Source: Bradyrhizobium sp. AS23.2
GTDB taxonomy: Bacteria; Pseudomonadota; Alphaproteobacteria; Rhizobiales; Xanthobacteraceae
Reading direction: 5' to 3'
Assembly (NCBI RefSeq): GCF_001908185.1
Contig: NZ_LGHM01000018.1
Span: forward strand, 1 to 64,000
Length of the DNA: 64,000 nt
The translations under genes and the position numbers were made by a program. Below the pieces are notes generated by a model. That model saw only the letters and a list, made by a program, of their open reading frames with translations, was not told the origin of the DNA and made no database searches. Below, piece by piece: positions 44,598 to 53,586 of this stretch; position 1 is the stretch's first letter, and the number at the start of each line of letters is the position of its first letter.

Positions 44598-46142
44598 TTA
44601 GTGCAGGGGATCGCCCTGTCCGAGCGCGTAGGCTACGAGGTCCTTCAGCGCGAAGCCGGAGCCCGTCACCGGCGCCCAATTCGGGTCGAGGGACAGCACG
44701 GAGGATGCGTCGCCGAACATCATGCCCAGGAAAACCTCGGCCACGATGCGACCGCCGACCGGCCCGAGCTGCGGCGTGTTGATGGGGCCAGGCGCGCCGG
44801 TAGCCGGGATCGTGACGGGGGTCTGGAATTGCCGCGCCTCCGCCAGGATGTAGGCCCAAAGCGGGCAATTGTCGGCAAACGCGCCGTTCGCGATGGTCGC
44901 GATCTTGGTCTGCGGATCACCCGTGCCGGGCTCATCGACGGCCTTGCCGATCACGATCTGGTCGTCCGTCAGCGGCGTCAGATGCATTGCCCTGGCGACG
45001 GCCTGGCCGGACGGCAGGCCGAGCCGCCAGCCGCGCTCGAGATTGCGCAGCGCCAGCGATGATGGATTGGACGCGACTTCCGGCGGCAGTTTGCGCAGCG
45101 GGTCGACCAGCGCGGTGTCGATGCGATAGGCGAACTGAAGCCGCTTCTTGTTGTCGGCATTGGTATCGTCGTCCTCGACACCATAGGCCCGCGTGTCGAG
45201 ATCGATGAAGCGGCCCCAGTCGATGGCGCGCCCCGGGCCTATCGCGCGGAAACCGGTCAGCGCATTTTTGTCAGGGTTGTTGGGGTCGGGGAATATCTGC
45301 AACAGCATGTTGGCTGCATCGTTCAGTCGATAGCCGGGGCGAATCATGGAGTGCCCGAGCCGATAGGCCGCGACCGAGAACTCGACCGGCATGAACGGAA
45401 AAGTCTTCCAGTGATAGAAGGCGAGCTTGCTGCGATCGTAGCGGCCCGCGGTCCTCAGCTCGTCGAGTACGCTGGCGTGGACGATGCGCGGAAGGAAGTC
45501 GTTCAGCACGACGTATTGATAATGGAAGCGGACGCGCTGCTGCACGTCTTCGAACGACAGGCTGTCATTGTCGTCAACCATGCGGTTGTGAAAGCGCAGC
45601 ATCAAGGCCTGGAACTGCGAGACGATGCTGTTCTCGTCGTTGCGGGGATCGCCGATCAGCGCGCGGCCCTTGAAGCGTGGCAGGTCGCTGGCATCGGACA
45701 CGCCGGTGCCGTTCACTGTCTCGCCGAGCAGGAGCTTGATGCCGTCATACATGTAGGGCTGGTCGTTCGGACCGCGGCCGTAGAGGTTGTCCAGGTCGAG
45801 CGCCGGTGTGCGGAAGTCGACGAGCCCGTCAGGATCCTGCTGCTTGGTCAGCGAACTCATCGGATCGAAGGTGATGTCGTGGTCGATGAACTGGCCGAAG
45901 TAAGTGTAGAGCGCGGGGATACCGCTCTCTTCCGCGTCCGGTCCGTCCTTCGGGGGATCGAAGCTGGCGACCATCTTGTCGGCCAGCGCCGAAAGGTTTG
46001 CGATGTTGTCGGCGTCGGTCGGGCCGAATTTCGCCGGTGTGACGTTGCGGAACATGCGGCCGAAGCGGCCTTGCGAAAGCGGCGAACGTGTTGCGTTCAG
46101 ACCGCGCGGAACAATGCTGTGGCGGCTGCTCATTGAAAACAT
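44598..46142 (-). CDS. Animal-type heme peroxidase
   Basis: The 514-residue protein belongs to the peroxidase-cyclooxygenase superfamily. The distal histidine with calcium ligand is in YFGQFIDHDITFD (His at about 88), the calcium loop in LDLDNLYGRG, and the proximal histidine in AAYRLGHSMIRPGY (about 264). It oxidises substrates with hydrogen peroxide. No clear signal peptide is seen, so export would need another route. An alternative start at MSSRHS is three codons downstream. Its physiological substrate is unknown. Confidence 0.92.
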   Translation of the reverse strand: MFSMSSRHSIVPRGLNATRSPLSQGRFGRMFRNVTPAKFGPTDADNIANLSALADKMVASFDPPKDGPDAEESGIPALYTYFGQFIDHDITFDPMSSLTKQQDPDGLVDFRTPALDLDNLYGRGPNDQPYMYDGIKLLLGETVNGTGVSDASDLPRFKGRALIGDPRNDENSIVSQFQALMLRFHNRMVDDNDSLSFEDVQQRVRFHYQYVVLNDFLPRIVHASVLDELRTAGRYDRSKLAFYHWKTFPFMPVEFSVAAYRLGHSMIRPGYRLNDAANMLLQIFPDPNNPDKNALTGFRAIGPGRAIDWGRFIDLDTRAYGVEDDDTNADNKKRLQFAYRIDTALVDPLRKLPPEVASNPSSLALRNLERGWRLGLPSGQAVARAMHLTPLTDDQIVIGKAVDEPGTGDPQTKIATIANGAFADNCPLWAYILAEARQFQTPVTIPATGAPGPINTPQLGPVGGRIVAEVFLGMMFGDASSVLSLDPNWAPVTGSGFALKDLVAYALGQGDPLH

Positions 46143-46464
46143 CTCCCTGAAAAGCTACGACGGAACGAATAGAGCTAAGGTTGATCGAAACAGGGTATGC
46201 ATTTTAGGCTAGATCTGGCGATGCGACGCCACAAGCCGTTGCTTCACACAGCGCTCGGCTCCGACGTGTTCCGGTAGGGAGCGTTGCCAACAAGCTGCGG
46301 CCGCGCTTTGCAAATTTTTCGCGGAGCGACGACGGATAACATTCTCGTCATCGACAGGCGCAAGCGATTTTGAGGGCGTCGATTCGCCGGGCCGTCGGTG
46401 AAGCGGATCGTCTTCACGTAAAAATTGTGGCGGCCCGCCGTCATGCGCGCACGCCGCCGCGTCG
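46143..46464. other. Intergenic region, nothing recognised
   Basis: Between the peroxidase start and the DUF3551 stop no gene or repeat of the families described here is visible. Confidence 0.4.
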
Positions 46465-46698
46465 TCAGTAGTTGCGCTGCTGCGAGAACGCGTAGCGCGG
46501 ATTGATGCCGCAATAGGCCGACGTGCCGGAGGCGGTGGCGAGGCACTGCTGATAGCTCGCGAACTGGCAGTTGCCGGGATAGCCCCAGATACGGCCTTGC
46601 AGGCAGTATCTGTCATTTTCCGCATGGGCCTGAGCCGCCGGGAATGTCGCGGCGATCAGGGCTGAGAATGATGCGAGCGTGAGAATGGTGCGACGCAT
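46465..46698 (-). CDS. DUF3551 small exported protein
   Basis: The 77-residue product has a signal peptide (MRRTILTLASFSALIAATFPAAQAHA) and a short mature part with cysteines in YCLQGRIWGYPGNCQFASYQQCLATASG and AYCGINPR. This cysteine pattern and the closing ASGTSAYCGINP are typical of DUF3551 proteins, which are abundant in Bradyrhizobium. The four cysteines probably form disulfides. The role is unknown. Confidence 0.85.
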   Translation of the reverse strand: MRRTILTLASFSALIAATFPAAQAHAENDRYCLQGRIWGYPGNCQFASYQQCLATASGTSAYCGINPRYAFSQQRNY

Positions 46699-46966
46699 TT
46701 CAATCTCCTTCGCGAACGAGTGGATGGGAATCTCAACCGAGCCTTGGTGTTCCGAGAACTGACGCTCGGAGGAGTTCGATCTGTCTTGGGTCGGCGCGGT
46801 GCGTTGCGTTCGCGATGAGGCTCATCATGACGCAGCCCGTGGCCGGCGATGTGATCTCGGCCACAGTTCGCCGCTGGGCTCCGCCCTATCGTGGGCAGAC
46901 TTGCACGCGTCGATCCGGGAGGCCTACGCTTCGTCTCATTCGGATCAGGAAATTTTGGAGGTTCTG

Positions 46967-47299
46967 ATGCAAAGGTCATACTTGCTGGCTATGACAGCAG
47001 CGCTGGCGCTTATCATGCATACACCGCTCGCGCTGGCCCAGACTGCGCCAGCCGCCGGCGGAACCACGGCGCCTGCAGCGACAACCACTGCGCCGGCTGC
47101 GACGACGCCTGCGCCGGGCGCGACCAGCTCCACTCCGTCACCTAATCCGAAGAAGAGCACGTCGAAGAAGCCAGCAAAGAAGAAGATGACCCGGCAGCAG
47201 GAGATCGATCATTCAGTCGATACCGGCACCGTTCCGGCACGGTACCGCAGCTCGGTGCCCAAGCAGTACCAGCAATATATCCCGTTCGATAAGCAGTGA
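46967..47299 (+). CDS. Small exported Ala/Thr/Pro-rich protein
   Basis: The ATG at 46967 follows TTGGAGG. The 110-residue product has a signal peptide (LLAMTAALALIMHTPLALAQ), a low-complexity Ala/Pro/Thr segment (about 26-60), a lysine patch (KKSTSKKPAKKKM) and a conserved-looking end, TRQQEIDHSVDTGTVPARYRSSVPKQYQQYIPF. Proteins of this shape are known in rhizobia but without function. It may bind the cell wall or DNA because of the basic patch; that is only a guess. Confidence 0.72.
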   Translation: MQRSYLLAMTAALALIMHTPLALAQTAPAAGGTTAPAATTTAPAATTPAPGATSSTPSPNPKKSTSKKPAKKKMTRQQEIDHSVDTGTVPARYRSSVPKQYQQYIPFDKQ

Positions 47300-47665
47300 C
47301 GGATTGACGGATCGCAGGGCGGCGCGACGTGATCAGCCCGTTGTGCCGCCGGTGCCATCGAGAGGCGGCCCTGGCCAGGGGGCTATCGCATAGGGTTGAG
47401 AAGCTGCCGAACGTGCTCGGCCTGCATGGTTCGAGACGCCCGCCTATCGCGGGCTCCTCACCATGAGGGTTTGATATCTCGCCGCGAACCGCAACCTCAT
47501 CCTGAGGGCCCGCCGTAGGCGGGCGTCTCGAAGGATGGCCGCAGGCGAGCTTCCAGCCACGCCTTTCCACAAATGCGATTGCCCTGGCCAGCGGGCCCGA
47601 CCACACATCCCTTGTGGCGGTCTGCAAGAGCGGTGCTAGAGTAGGCCAAAGCCCCGGGGGGATTA
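47300..47665. other. Intergenic region with one repeat
   Basis: It holds a repeat at about 47426-47537. Nothing else is recognised. Confidence 0.4.
47426..47537. repeat. Palindromic repeat (GGTTCGAGACGCCCGCC family)
   Basis: GCATGGTTCGAGACGCCCGCC on the left mirrors GGCGGGCGTCTCGAAGGATG on the right, with TCCTCACCATGAGG and CTCATCCTGAGG inside. It is a well-spread intergenic element type. Confidence 0.7.
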
Positions 47666-48151
47666 ATGAGTGATGACGTGAAGGATGCTGGCCTTGTGGC
47701 GATGATCAGCAGCATCCTTGGAGGCAACAAGCGCGCAGACAGCATTGCATCGCCGCCGCCCGCTGAAGTTCCACCAATAGCGCCGACGAACGGATTCGAG
47801 GCGGTTGAGGCGTCCATCCCGGAAGCGCCATCGATCAAGCACGAAGATGCGTCCAACGTCGCGCCGGCCGCTGTAACGCCGGTCGAGCAACCGGTGAAAA
47901 TTGCCACGACGCCGGATGGCAAGCGATTGTTGCCTGCGGAGGCGATCGCCGAGCTCGTGCTCGGAGAGTTGCGCAAGATCGAGGATTTTCCGGCGACCGG
48001 CGCCTCGGTCACGGTCTACGGCTACCGGCATTGGAACGCCATGATCACCTTCGCGCCGTTCTCGACCACGTTCCAGAATGCAACACGGTTCCGCCAGGCC
48101 ATGCCGGATCTCGTCTTCAAGCTCCGTCGTTTCGTCGAACTTGAGATATAA
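47666..48151 (+). CDS. Hypothetical protein, 161 residues
   Basis: The N-terminal half is low in structure (Pro/Ala/Glu-rich, about 25-75). The C-terminal half, AEAIAELVLGELRKIEDFPATGASVTVYGYRHWNAMITFAP to FRQAMPDLVFKLRRFVELEI, looks like a small alpha/beta domain that I do not recognise. The start ATG follows GGGGGGATT. No signal peptide is seen. It precedes the GreA-like gene by about 100 bp on the same strand. Confidence 0.65.
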   Translation: MSDDVKDAGLVAMISSILGGNKRADSIASPPPAEVPPIAPTNGFEAVEASIPEAPSIKHEDASNVAPAAVTPVEQPVKIATTPDGKRLLPAEAIAELVLGELRKIEDFPATGASVTVYGYRHWNAMITFAPFSTTFQNATRFRQAMPDLVFKLRRFVELEI

Positions 48152-48253
48152 TCCGGGGTCAAATCACCGGCGTTGGCCCGGCGCGATTCCCGTTGGTGAA
48201 TCGCGGCGGGGAGGCGCAGCGGTCACCCGAAACAGTTCGACAGGATTTTCGAA

Positions 48254-48736
48254 TTGAGCGTTGCCTTTACCAAGGAAGAGAGCGCCGAAACCGCGTCCGA
48301 GACGCTGTTGCCGGATCGCCCGATCTCGCCGCATCCAAACTTCGTGACGGAAGCAGGCCTCCAGGCCTTGCAGACGCAGCTTCAGGAAGCGCGCGAAGCC
48401 TATGAGGCCGCGCAAGCCATCGAGGACGTCAACGAGAAGCGTCGGCAGTCGGCGGTGCCTTTGCGCGACGCGCGCTATTTGGCTGAACGGCTGCGCACGG
48501 CGCAGGTTATTCCGAATTCGGAGGCGACCGACACAGTCGCCTTCGGCAGCACAGTGACCTTCAGCCGTGCCGACGGCCGCGTGCAAACCTACCGCATTGT
48601 CGGCGAGGACGAAGCCGATCCAAAGGCCGGGTCGATCTCGTTCGTAGCCCCAGTCGCGAAGTCGCTGATGGGGAAGGCGGTCGGCGACGTCATCGGTTCA
48701 GGCGCGCAGGAGATCGAGATTTTGTCGATTGGGTAG
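48254..48736 (+). CDS. GreA/GreB-type factor, diverged paralogue
   Basis: The TTG at 48254 is used as start since no ATG or GTG fits better. The 160-residue product has an N-terminal helical hairpin (FVTEAGLQALQTQLQEAREAYEAAQAIEDVNEKRR) and a C-terminal domain, DTVAFGSTVTFSRADGRVQTYRIVGEDEADPKAGSISFVAPVAKSLMGKAVGD, which is the FKBP-like GreA/B C-domain. The coiled-coil tip lacks the DLSENAEY acidic signature of GreA, so cleavage stimulation is unlikely. It may be a Gfh-like or Rnk-like regulator of RNA polymerase. Confidence 0.82.
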   Translation: MSVAFTKEESAETASETLLPDRPISPHPNFVTEAGLQALQTQLQEAREAYEAAQAIEDVNEKRRQSAVPLRDARYLAERLRTAQVIPNSEATDTVAFGSTVTFSRADGRVQTYRIVGEDEADPKAGSISFVAPVAKSLMGKAVGDVIGSGAQEIEILSIG

Positions 48737-48795
48737 GGGCGCGCAGGGCGAGGCGAGGATTGCTATCGACAGGAGCAATCTCATTCGCCTAAAGC

Positions 48796-49551
48796 ATGAT
48801 CCATACGTTTCCGTTGTCTTGTCCTGATATCGATGGTCTCCGCTGTGTCCGCGCAACAAAGCCCGATGGTTGGATGAGACGGTTTCTGTCGGGAGCGTTG
48901 CCGTTTTACGCGCTGGCCGGATTGGCCATGTGCATGTACCTCGTCTTGTACAAGACGAACCTCTTCGACTTGAACGCCATCGTCGAGGGTGCGACCGGTT
49001 CATGGTGGTTTCCGGTCTTCATGTTCGTCTGCGTGCTCCTGGAGTCGGTCTTCCCGTATTTTGGCTATTTTCCCGGAACCGCCCTCATTTTGATGTCCGT
49101 GGCGCTCAATCCGAAGCCCGCGGACGTCTCCGTTTTTATCGTGGCGTGGCTGGCCATCATCGTGGGGGCCGTTCTGAGTTACGGACAGGCTCGTTTTTTC
49201 AGACCGTTCTTGCAGCGGGTTGCCTCAAAAGCGGCACTGAGCCGATGTGAGTCCCTTTTCGACGCCTACGGTCCTTACGCGCGCGTTGCTTTGTTCGTTC
49301 ATCCCAACGCTTGCGCGATGTATTTCACGGCACTCGGACTTCTCGGCCGGAACCTGGCGCGAGAACTCGCCCATCTTTGCGTGGGTGCAGCGGCCTCTGT
49401 GGGCATTCTGTTCGTCGTCGTGACCAGACTTGTGTCGTCCGTAGGCGCCACCGATGATGGGGAATTGCAGGTGCTGCTGGCGGCAGGGCTGGTCGCCATC
49501 GGGACCCTCGTCGGTCTCTACGCGGCCTGGCGGCCGGATCGGGCCGCCTAG
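48796..49551 (+). CDS. DedA/VTT-family membrane protein
   Basis: The frame gives 251 residues from the ATG at 48796; an ATG at 48874 (MRRFLSGALPFY) is an equally good start. It has about five membrane segments. The stretch MFVCVLLESVFPYFGYFPGTALILMSV has the G/P pattern of the VTT (SNARE-associated) domain, and VALFVHPNACAMYFTALGLLG follows. DedA-like proteins are flippases for undecaprenyl phosphate or phospholipids; this one is diverged, so the assignment is moderate. Confidence 0.65.
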   Translation: MIHTFPLSCPDIDGLRCVRATKPDGWMRRFLSGALPFYALAGLAMCMYLVLYKTNLFDLNAIVEGATGSWWFPVFMFVCVLLESVFPYFGYFPGTALILMSVALNPKPADVSVFIVAWLAIIVGAVLSYGQARFFRPFLQRVASKAALSRCESLFDAYGPYARVALFVHPNACAMYFTALGLLGRNLARELAHLCVGAAASVGILFVVVTRLVSSVGATDDGELQVLLAAGLVAIGTLVGLYAAWRPDRAA

Positions 49552-49608
49552 ATGTGGAAAAGTTCGTTCGCTATATCCGGGGGCTGCGGTCAGCTATCTC
49601 GGGGCGGT

Positions 49609-50406
49609 TTAGCTGGCTGTTCCAGTTGTTTCCGCCGTCCCACCTGCCAAAGTTAAGAAGCGCTGTGCTACAGCTTGTGCCCGCAGCGTGGCGGCGAGAA
49701 TTGCAAATCCTTGCAATTCTGCGCCCTTCTTCAGAATTTCGATTGACCCCATCAGAGTGGTCAGAACCGTTGAGCAAACTATCTGGTAAGTCGAATCGAT
49801 TTCTTCGTCGCTCACGGCGGGCTCAATGTCGATGCCATCGAACTGTCCATCAGCGCTCCGTATTGCGTAACGGCTGAGAGCAGTCATGCTGGGGTGTCCC
49901 GAATCGGATGAAAGTTGGGAGTAAAACAAATAAAGGCGTCCAAAATCATCGCTCAGTTCAGAAACAGCTTTTGGGTTGAGCATTCTCCCGCGTCTGGCAT
50001 TCTCGTTTTGTTGCAACCAAGTTCGAAGCCGAACCTGTATGGCTGGATCGAGTTCGGGATGATTTTCGAATAGATACTGAGTCTGTGACGTTTTTCGCTT
50101 GGCTTCGTCGGCCAGCATCTTTTCCGCAAACTCGTTGCCCTGCTCTCTCAGACCGGCAACCCAAAACGCGTTCTCGACACAACAGCGAGTCAGTGCTCTC
50201 GCTTCGACGATCCTTCGTTCTTCAAGTAGAAGAATTACACCTTTGAGATGGGACAGTGTCCGCCCGAGCAGCGCAATGGTTAGAGCTTTTTCGTCAGCAA
50301 AACCCGCCTCCGTAAATTTTACGTCGGCGGCTTCTATGATGTCATAGCCCGCTCTTCCGACGTCAATGCATATACTTGACCAGCTATGTATGTCAGTCAT
50401 GGCCAT
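49609..50406 (-). CDS. DUF5677-like helical protein
   Basis: The start is set at the ATG at 50406 (MAMTDIHSWSS) because the longer frame reads through a repeat element. The 265-residue product is mostly helical. The stretch ALTIALLGRTLSHLKGVILLLEERRIVEARALTRCCVENAFWVAGL resembles the DUF5677 family with its Arg-x3-Glu core. LFYSQLSSDSGHPSMTALSRY includes SxxxHxS, also typical. The biochemical role is unknown. It is the last chromosomal gene before the tRNA-Val fragment. Confidence 0.72.
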   Translation of the reverse strand: MAMTDIHSWSSICIDVGRAGYDIIEAADVKFTEAGFADEKALTIALLGRTLSHLKGVILLLEERRIVEARALTRCCVENAFWVAGLREQGNEFAEKMLADEAKRKTSQTQYLFENHPELDPAIQVRLRTWLQQNENARRGRMLNPKAVSELSDDFGRLYLFYSQLSSDSGHPSMTALSRYAIRSADGQFDGIDIEPAVSDEEIDSTYQIVCSTVLTTLMGSIEILKKGAELQGFAILAATLRAQAVAQRFLTLAGGTAETTGTAS

Positions 50407-50489
50407 CGCAGCGCTGTTTTCTGTTTCTTCTCTTCGTCGAACAATCCGCAGATTTTCGGCTCTCCGGATGATGCCATCATGCCGGTGTT

Positions 50490-50573
50490 TTGCCCGACGG
50501 AGCAAGTCGATTCGGAAAAGGCGTAACCCATTGATCCGACTGACGCCGGCTACTGTGCATGGGGTTGTTTTCG
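50490..50573. repeat. Two-box intergenic element, copy 3
   Basis: Box 1 reads TTGCCCGACGGAGCAA (50490-50505); box 2 with ACTGTGCATGGGGTTG is at 50552-50567, with GGCTACTG starting at 50548, 58 nt after the start of box 1. The preceding CATCATGCCGGTGTT is nearly the same as in copy 1. Confidence 0.7.
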
Positions 50574-50651
50574 ACATTTTTGATGGGACGGGTGACGAGC
50601 GCCGCCCGGCGTCGATGATCGTCCGCAACCACTATGGTTCAGGAAGGTGAA

Positions 50652-50698
50652 TGGTGGGCGCACAAGGGATCGAACCTTGGACCTCTCCCGTGTGAAGG
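50652..50698 (-). other. 3' fragment of tRNA-Val(CAC): attachment site of the island
   Basis: Read on the minus strand, the segment has an anticodon loop TTCACAC (anticodon CAC, Val), the stem GGGAG, the variable loop, a perfect T arm (CAAGG-TTCGATC-CCTTG) and TGCGCCCACCA. Upstream of the anticodon arm the sequence no longer fits a tRNA (no D arm or acceptor 5' strand). This is the typical scar of integration into the 3' half of a tRNA gene. The integrase lies 600 bp to the right. Confidence 0.85.
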
Positions 50699-50841
50699 GT
50701 GCGGCGCAATGTTTTACGCGAATAAAATCAATCACTTGAGCGCGATGCGGTGCATGATGCACGGCCCATGCACGTCCTCTGGCATCTCGGTCGCACGGCC
50801 CCATATTAGGCTATTAGTCCTAATCAGGGGTACTCATTACA

Positions 50842-51273
50842 ATGACAGAAGATTTCAAGGCGGCCTACGAGAGCGGCAAGGCGGCTAAAGAAGCTGCCGC
50901 AGCGAACAAGGCGACCGCTGACGCGCAGAGAAAGCAGGAACGTGATCTCGGGATGGCCACTGCGGAGAAGTGGATCAGGGAAAACGTGCGCCCCGTTTTC
51001 GAGGAAGTTCAGCGGCAAATGGAGGGCACCATTTCAGTCGCTCTGCCGGGCTCGCCGAGCGAGACCCCGGTCGGATGGAACGACAAAATCACGCTGGGGA
51101 ACCGTCCCCAACAGCGGAAGCTTTCGGTCAACGCCCTCGCGGAAGGATACGTCAAAATCTACATTGACGACGGCGAAGGTTTGGAATTTGGCAACTTCCA
51201 TGAACCGAAAGCTGCCGAGATACGTGACCTGCTAAAAAGCATGGTGAAGGGAATCGCAGAGACTGGCGGCTAG
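50842..51273 (+). CDS. Hypothetical protein at the island end
   Basis: The 143-residue product has a charged alanine-rich N-terminal helix (about residues 1-45, KAAYESGKAAKEAAAANKATADAQRKQERDLG). A small domain follows with ISVALPGSPSETPVGW and GYVKIYIDDGEGLEFGNFHEPKAAEIRDLLK. I do not recognise it. It is convergent with the integrase (4 bp between stops) and lies between the attachment site and the integrase, so it is probably part of the element. Confidence 0.65.
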   Translation: MTEDFKAAYESGKAAKEAAAANKATADAQRKQERDLGMATAEKWIRENVRPVFEEVQRQMEGTISVALPGSPSETPVGWNDKITLGNRPQQRKLSVNALAEGYVKIYIDDGEGLEFGNFHEPKAAEIRDLLKSMVKGIAETGG

Positions 51274-51277
51274 GGCG

Positions 51278-52459
51278 CTATGCCGCTCGCTGGGCCTGCC
51301 ACTCGGCGAGCGCCTTCACTCCCGCCTCGCGCTCGGCTTTCTTCAGCGTCTTCGCCCGGCGGCCGACAAGCTCCACCGGCGTCTTCATCCAATCCTGATC
51401 GAGCCATTCCTGAATCGTCGGCAGCTTGTTGATGGCCTCGATCAGCGGCGGTTGGGGGACGCTCGTATAAAGACGGCTCATGTCATCGGCGACGTGTCCC
51501 ATGATCTGATCCTTCTTATATGGGTGGACATCCCTGATGACGAGTTCGGTCGATACGGTGTGCCGGCCCGTGTAGGGGGCAACGTCGAAGATATGGGTCC
51601 GCAGCCGGGCGGCGGCGATCCCCTTCTTCATCTGTCCGCCGTTGTCGTCATAGACCGTAAACGGCTCGTTCTCCCAGGTCCGCACCAAACGACCCGGCCG
51701 GTTCTCGACCATGTCGGTTAGCATAGGAACCAACGCCTCATGGATCGGGACGCCGCGCGCTTCGCCGATCTTGGATTTCGCCAGGGTGATCCAGCGGCCG
51801 GGCACGTTGACCTGCGTCGTGTTCATGACGAACAGTTCGATGGGGCGCATGCCGGTGTAGAAGAGGATCGTGAAGACGGTCTGGTTGGCGACGCCCAAGC
51901 CCTTGATGAAGTCCCAGGCGATCCCGTAGGGCACCGGATAGGAGCCGACGCGCTTCGGCCCGAAACTCTCGACGTTGGTCCCCTTCGGCTTCTTCGGCCT
52001 GATCCATTTCTTCGGTATCGCCCACTCCATTATGACGGCGTGCGACCACACCGCAATGAACGGCGTCCATAGCTGGCGGTTGAGCGTGTCCGGCCGGACG
52101 TTCGGATAGAGCGCCTTGCCGATGTCGTTCATCATCGGTTGCGTGATGTCCTTCAGCGGTGTGCCGATCAGATGCGACATCAGGCCGGACCACTTGCCGG
52201 TCTCTTCGTCGAACGTCCCCAAGAAGCGCGGCGAGCCGCCGTTCTCCAAATAGGACTCGGCCGCCTGATCGAATGTCACCACGGCCTTCTTGCCGTGGAC
52301 GACTTCATTCAGAAGCTCGGCCTCGCGCTTCGTCAGGATGCCTTCCGCCGCCGCTTTGTTAGTAGTCTTTGTAGATTCCCTGATCTCGTTCCCTTGGGCG
52401 TCCGTGCCCCGGATGACCCAGGAGTGGTGCGGCTCGCGCCGCCATAGATAGAGCCGCAT
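51278..52459 (-). CDS. Tyrosine-family site-specific integrase
   Basis: The 393-residue protein has a core-binding domain (about 60-160) and the catalytic domain. The first arginine is in FYTGMRPIELF (about 205), the R-H pair in PYTGRHTVST (about 299-300), the second histidine in MGHVADDMS (about 322) and the tyrosine nucleophile in SRLYTSVPQP (about 331). This enzyme would recombine the tRNA-Val attachment site with the circular form of the island. The small DNA-binding gene upstream may act as its regulator or excision factor. Confidence 0.92.
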   Translation of the reverse strand: MRLYLWRREPHHSWVIRGTDAQGNEIRESTKTTNKAAAEGILTKREAELLNEVVHGKKAVVTFDQAAESYLENGGSPRFLGTFDEETGKWSGLMSHLIGTPLKDITQPMMNDIGKALYPNVRPDTLNRQLWTPFIAVWSHAVIMEWAIPKKWIRPKKPKGTNVESFGPKRVGSYPVPYGIAWDFIKGLGVANQTVFTILFYTGMRPIELFVMNTTQVNVPGRWITLAKSKIGEARGVPIHEALVPMLTDMVENRPGRLVRTWENEPFTVYDDNGGQMKKGIAAARLRTHIFDVAPYTGRHTVSTELVIRDVHPYKKDQIMGHVADDMSRLYTSVPQPPLIEAINKLPTIQEWLDQDWMKTPVELVGRRAKTLKKAEREAGVKALAEWQAQRAA

Positions 52460-52581
52460 ATATTTCCTCCAAGGTGCTGCGTTAGATTCGACTGCTTCTG
52501 CCAGCGCCTCGCAGGTGCCGGATGAAAGCCGTGCTGTGTGCTAGGACATTTTCAAGCGGTCATAATTTGCCTGGGCGTCTG

Positions 52582-52797
52582 TTATGTGATCGATCGTCTC
52601 TTCCAACTCTTCGGGGGGGGCAGCGAGTCATGCGCCTCTGCTAGCGCTTCAAGCCATGTTGCGACGCTAGGCGGGACCTTTGCCTGACCGGACGCCCAGC
52701 GTCGCGCCAAACGATCATCGCATTCAAGAACCGCCGCGAGACATCGCTGCGTCCAACGTAATGAAGTCAGTGCCTTGTGAAAGCGATCAGCAGTCAT
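52582..52797 (-). CDS. Small helix-turn-helix protein
   Basis: The 71-residue product reads FHKALTSLRWTQRCLAAVLECDDRLARRWASGQAKVPPSVATWLEALA, which matches the short phage-type HTH proteins found next to rhizobial integrases. It presumably binds DNA, as repressor or excision factor. It lies 120 bp upstream of the integrase on the same strand. Its origin in a phage-like element agrees with the island context. Confidence 0.75.
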   Translation of the reverse strand: MTADRFHKALTSLRWTQRCLAAVLECDDRLARRWASGQAKVPPSVATWLEALAEAHDSLPPPKSWKRRSIT

Positions 52798-53303
52798 TCT
52801 GAATTTTATGAAGGTTGATCGTAGCGCACAGTCGTTCGCACGCCGTTTGAACGTGTTGCCTGGGGTTCGGTTAGATCGTCGCTAAAATCTCAAGACCTGC
52901 CTGCCGATCAGCGAAGTTGTGTCCGCATTATGCGGACATAGGTCCGCCTGTCAACGCTTGTCAGTGAGGGGCTTTGAGATGTGGCAAATCGAAATCGCGC
53001 CTGCAGCGCCAGAGATTTCTACTGGCGCCCTTCGCATCGTGTCTTTCCGAACAAATCATTAGAAGGAAAATTCTAAAAATCAGAAATTTAACTTGTGTCG
53101 TCGGGCAAAACAGTGGTCTCGTGTCGTGAGAACGAATCGGGAACATCTGCGCATTGGGTGCTATATGTGGGGATAACCAGGGGGGGCGAAGGGCCGATTG
53201 GAGAATCATGTGCGAGTCATGATCGCGGATTTCGAGAAGCAACTCTTCATATGCCCTTAGCAGGTAGGTCGCGGGGCTAGTTTGACAAACAGGAGGTCGG
53301 GCA
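52798..53303. other. Intergenic region with a half element
   Basis: No gene is supported. One box of the two-box element is present in reverse orientation near 53096-53113 (GTCGTCGGGCAAAACAGTGG) without its partner. The rest is unrecognised. Confidence 0.4.
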
Positions 53304-53534
53304 GTGTCTGACCAGGAATTGAGGAATGAAAATCTGATCGAGGTGCTAAAGCGCAACGGCGACTTTAGCAAGAATTATGGACCATGGCTCGGCGCCTTGT
53401 TGCTTTGGCTCGCGATGAAGGCGGCCAAACCTCGATCCTTTTGGTGGACCGGGCTGGTTGCTGTAGCGGTCGGTCTGGCTACCTGGCTCCATGGTCACGG
53501 GCTGCCTCCTTTTATTTCCAATTGGCTTGGCTAA
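53304..53534 (+). CDS. Small membrane protein before the TIR-like gene
   Basis: The GTG at 53304 has AGGAGG about eight bases upstream. The 76-residue product has a short polar N-terminus, then two hydrophobic segments: WLGALLLWLAMKAA and FWWTGLVAVAVGLATWL. It ends 52 bp before the TIR-like gene on the same strand, so the two could be one transcript. Small membrane proteins often accompany defence effectors as sensors or pores; here this is only positional inference. Confidence 0.6.
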   Translation: MSDQELRNENLIEVLKRNGDFSKNYGPWLGALLLWLAMKAAKPRSFWWTGLVAVAVGLATWLHGHGLPPFISNWLG

Positions 53535-53586
53535 GGTCATCCACAACTGGGGGAGGAAAGTGGCAAGCCCCCGGTGGGGAGGGGCG

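Noticed and set aside
50407..50628. Upstream extension of the DUF5677-like frame
   Set aside because: It would translate the two-box element; the ATG at 50406 begins the recognisable protein.
53086..53113. A possible fourth copy of the two-box element
   Set aside because: Only box 1 is present, in reverse orientation. Box 2 was not found at the expected distance.
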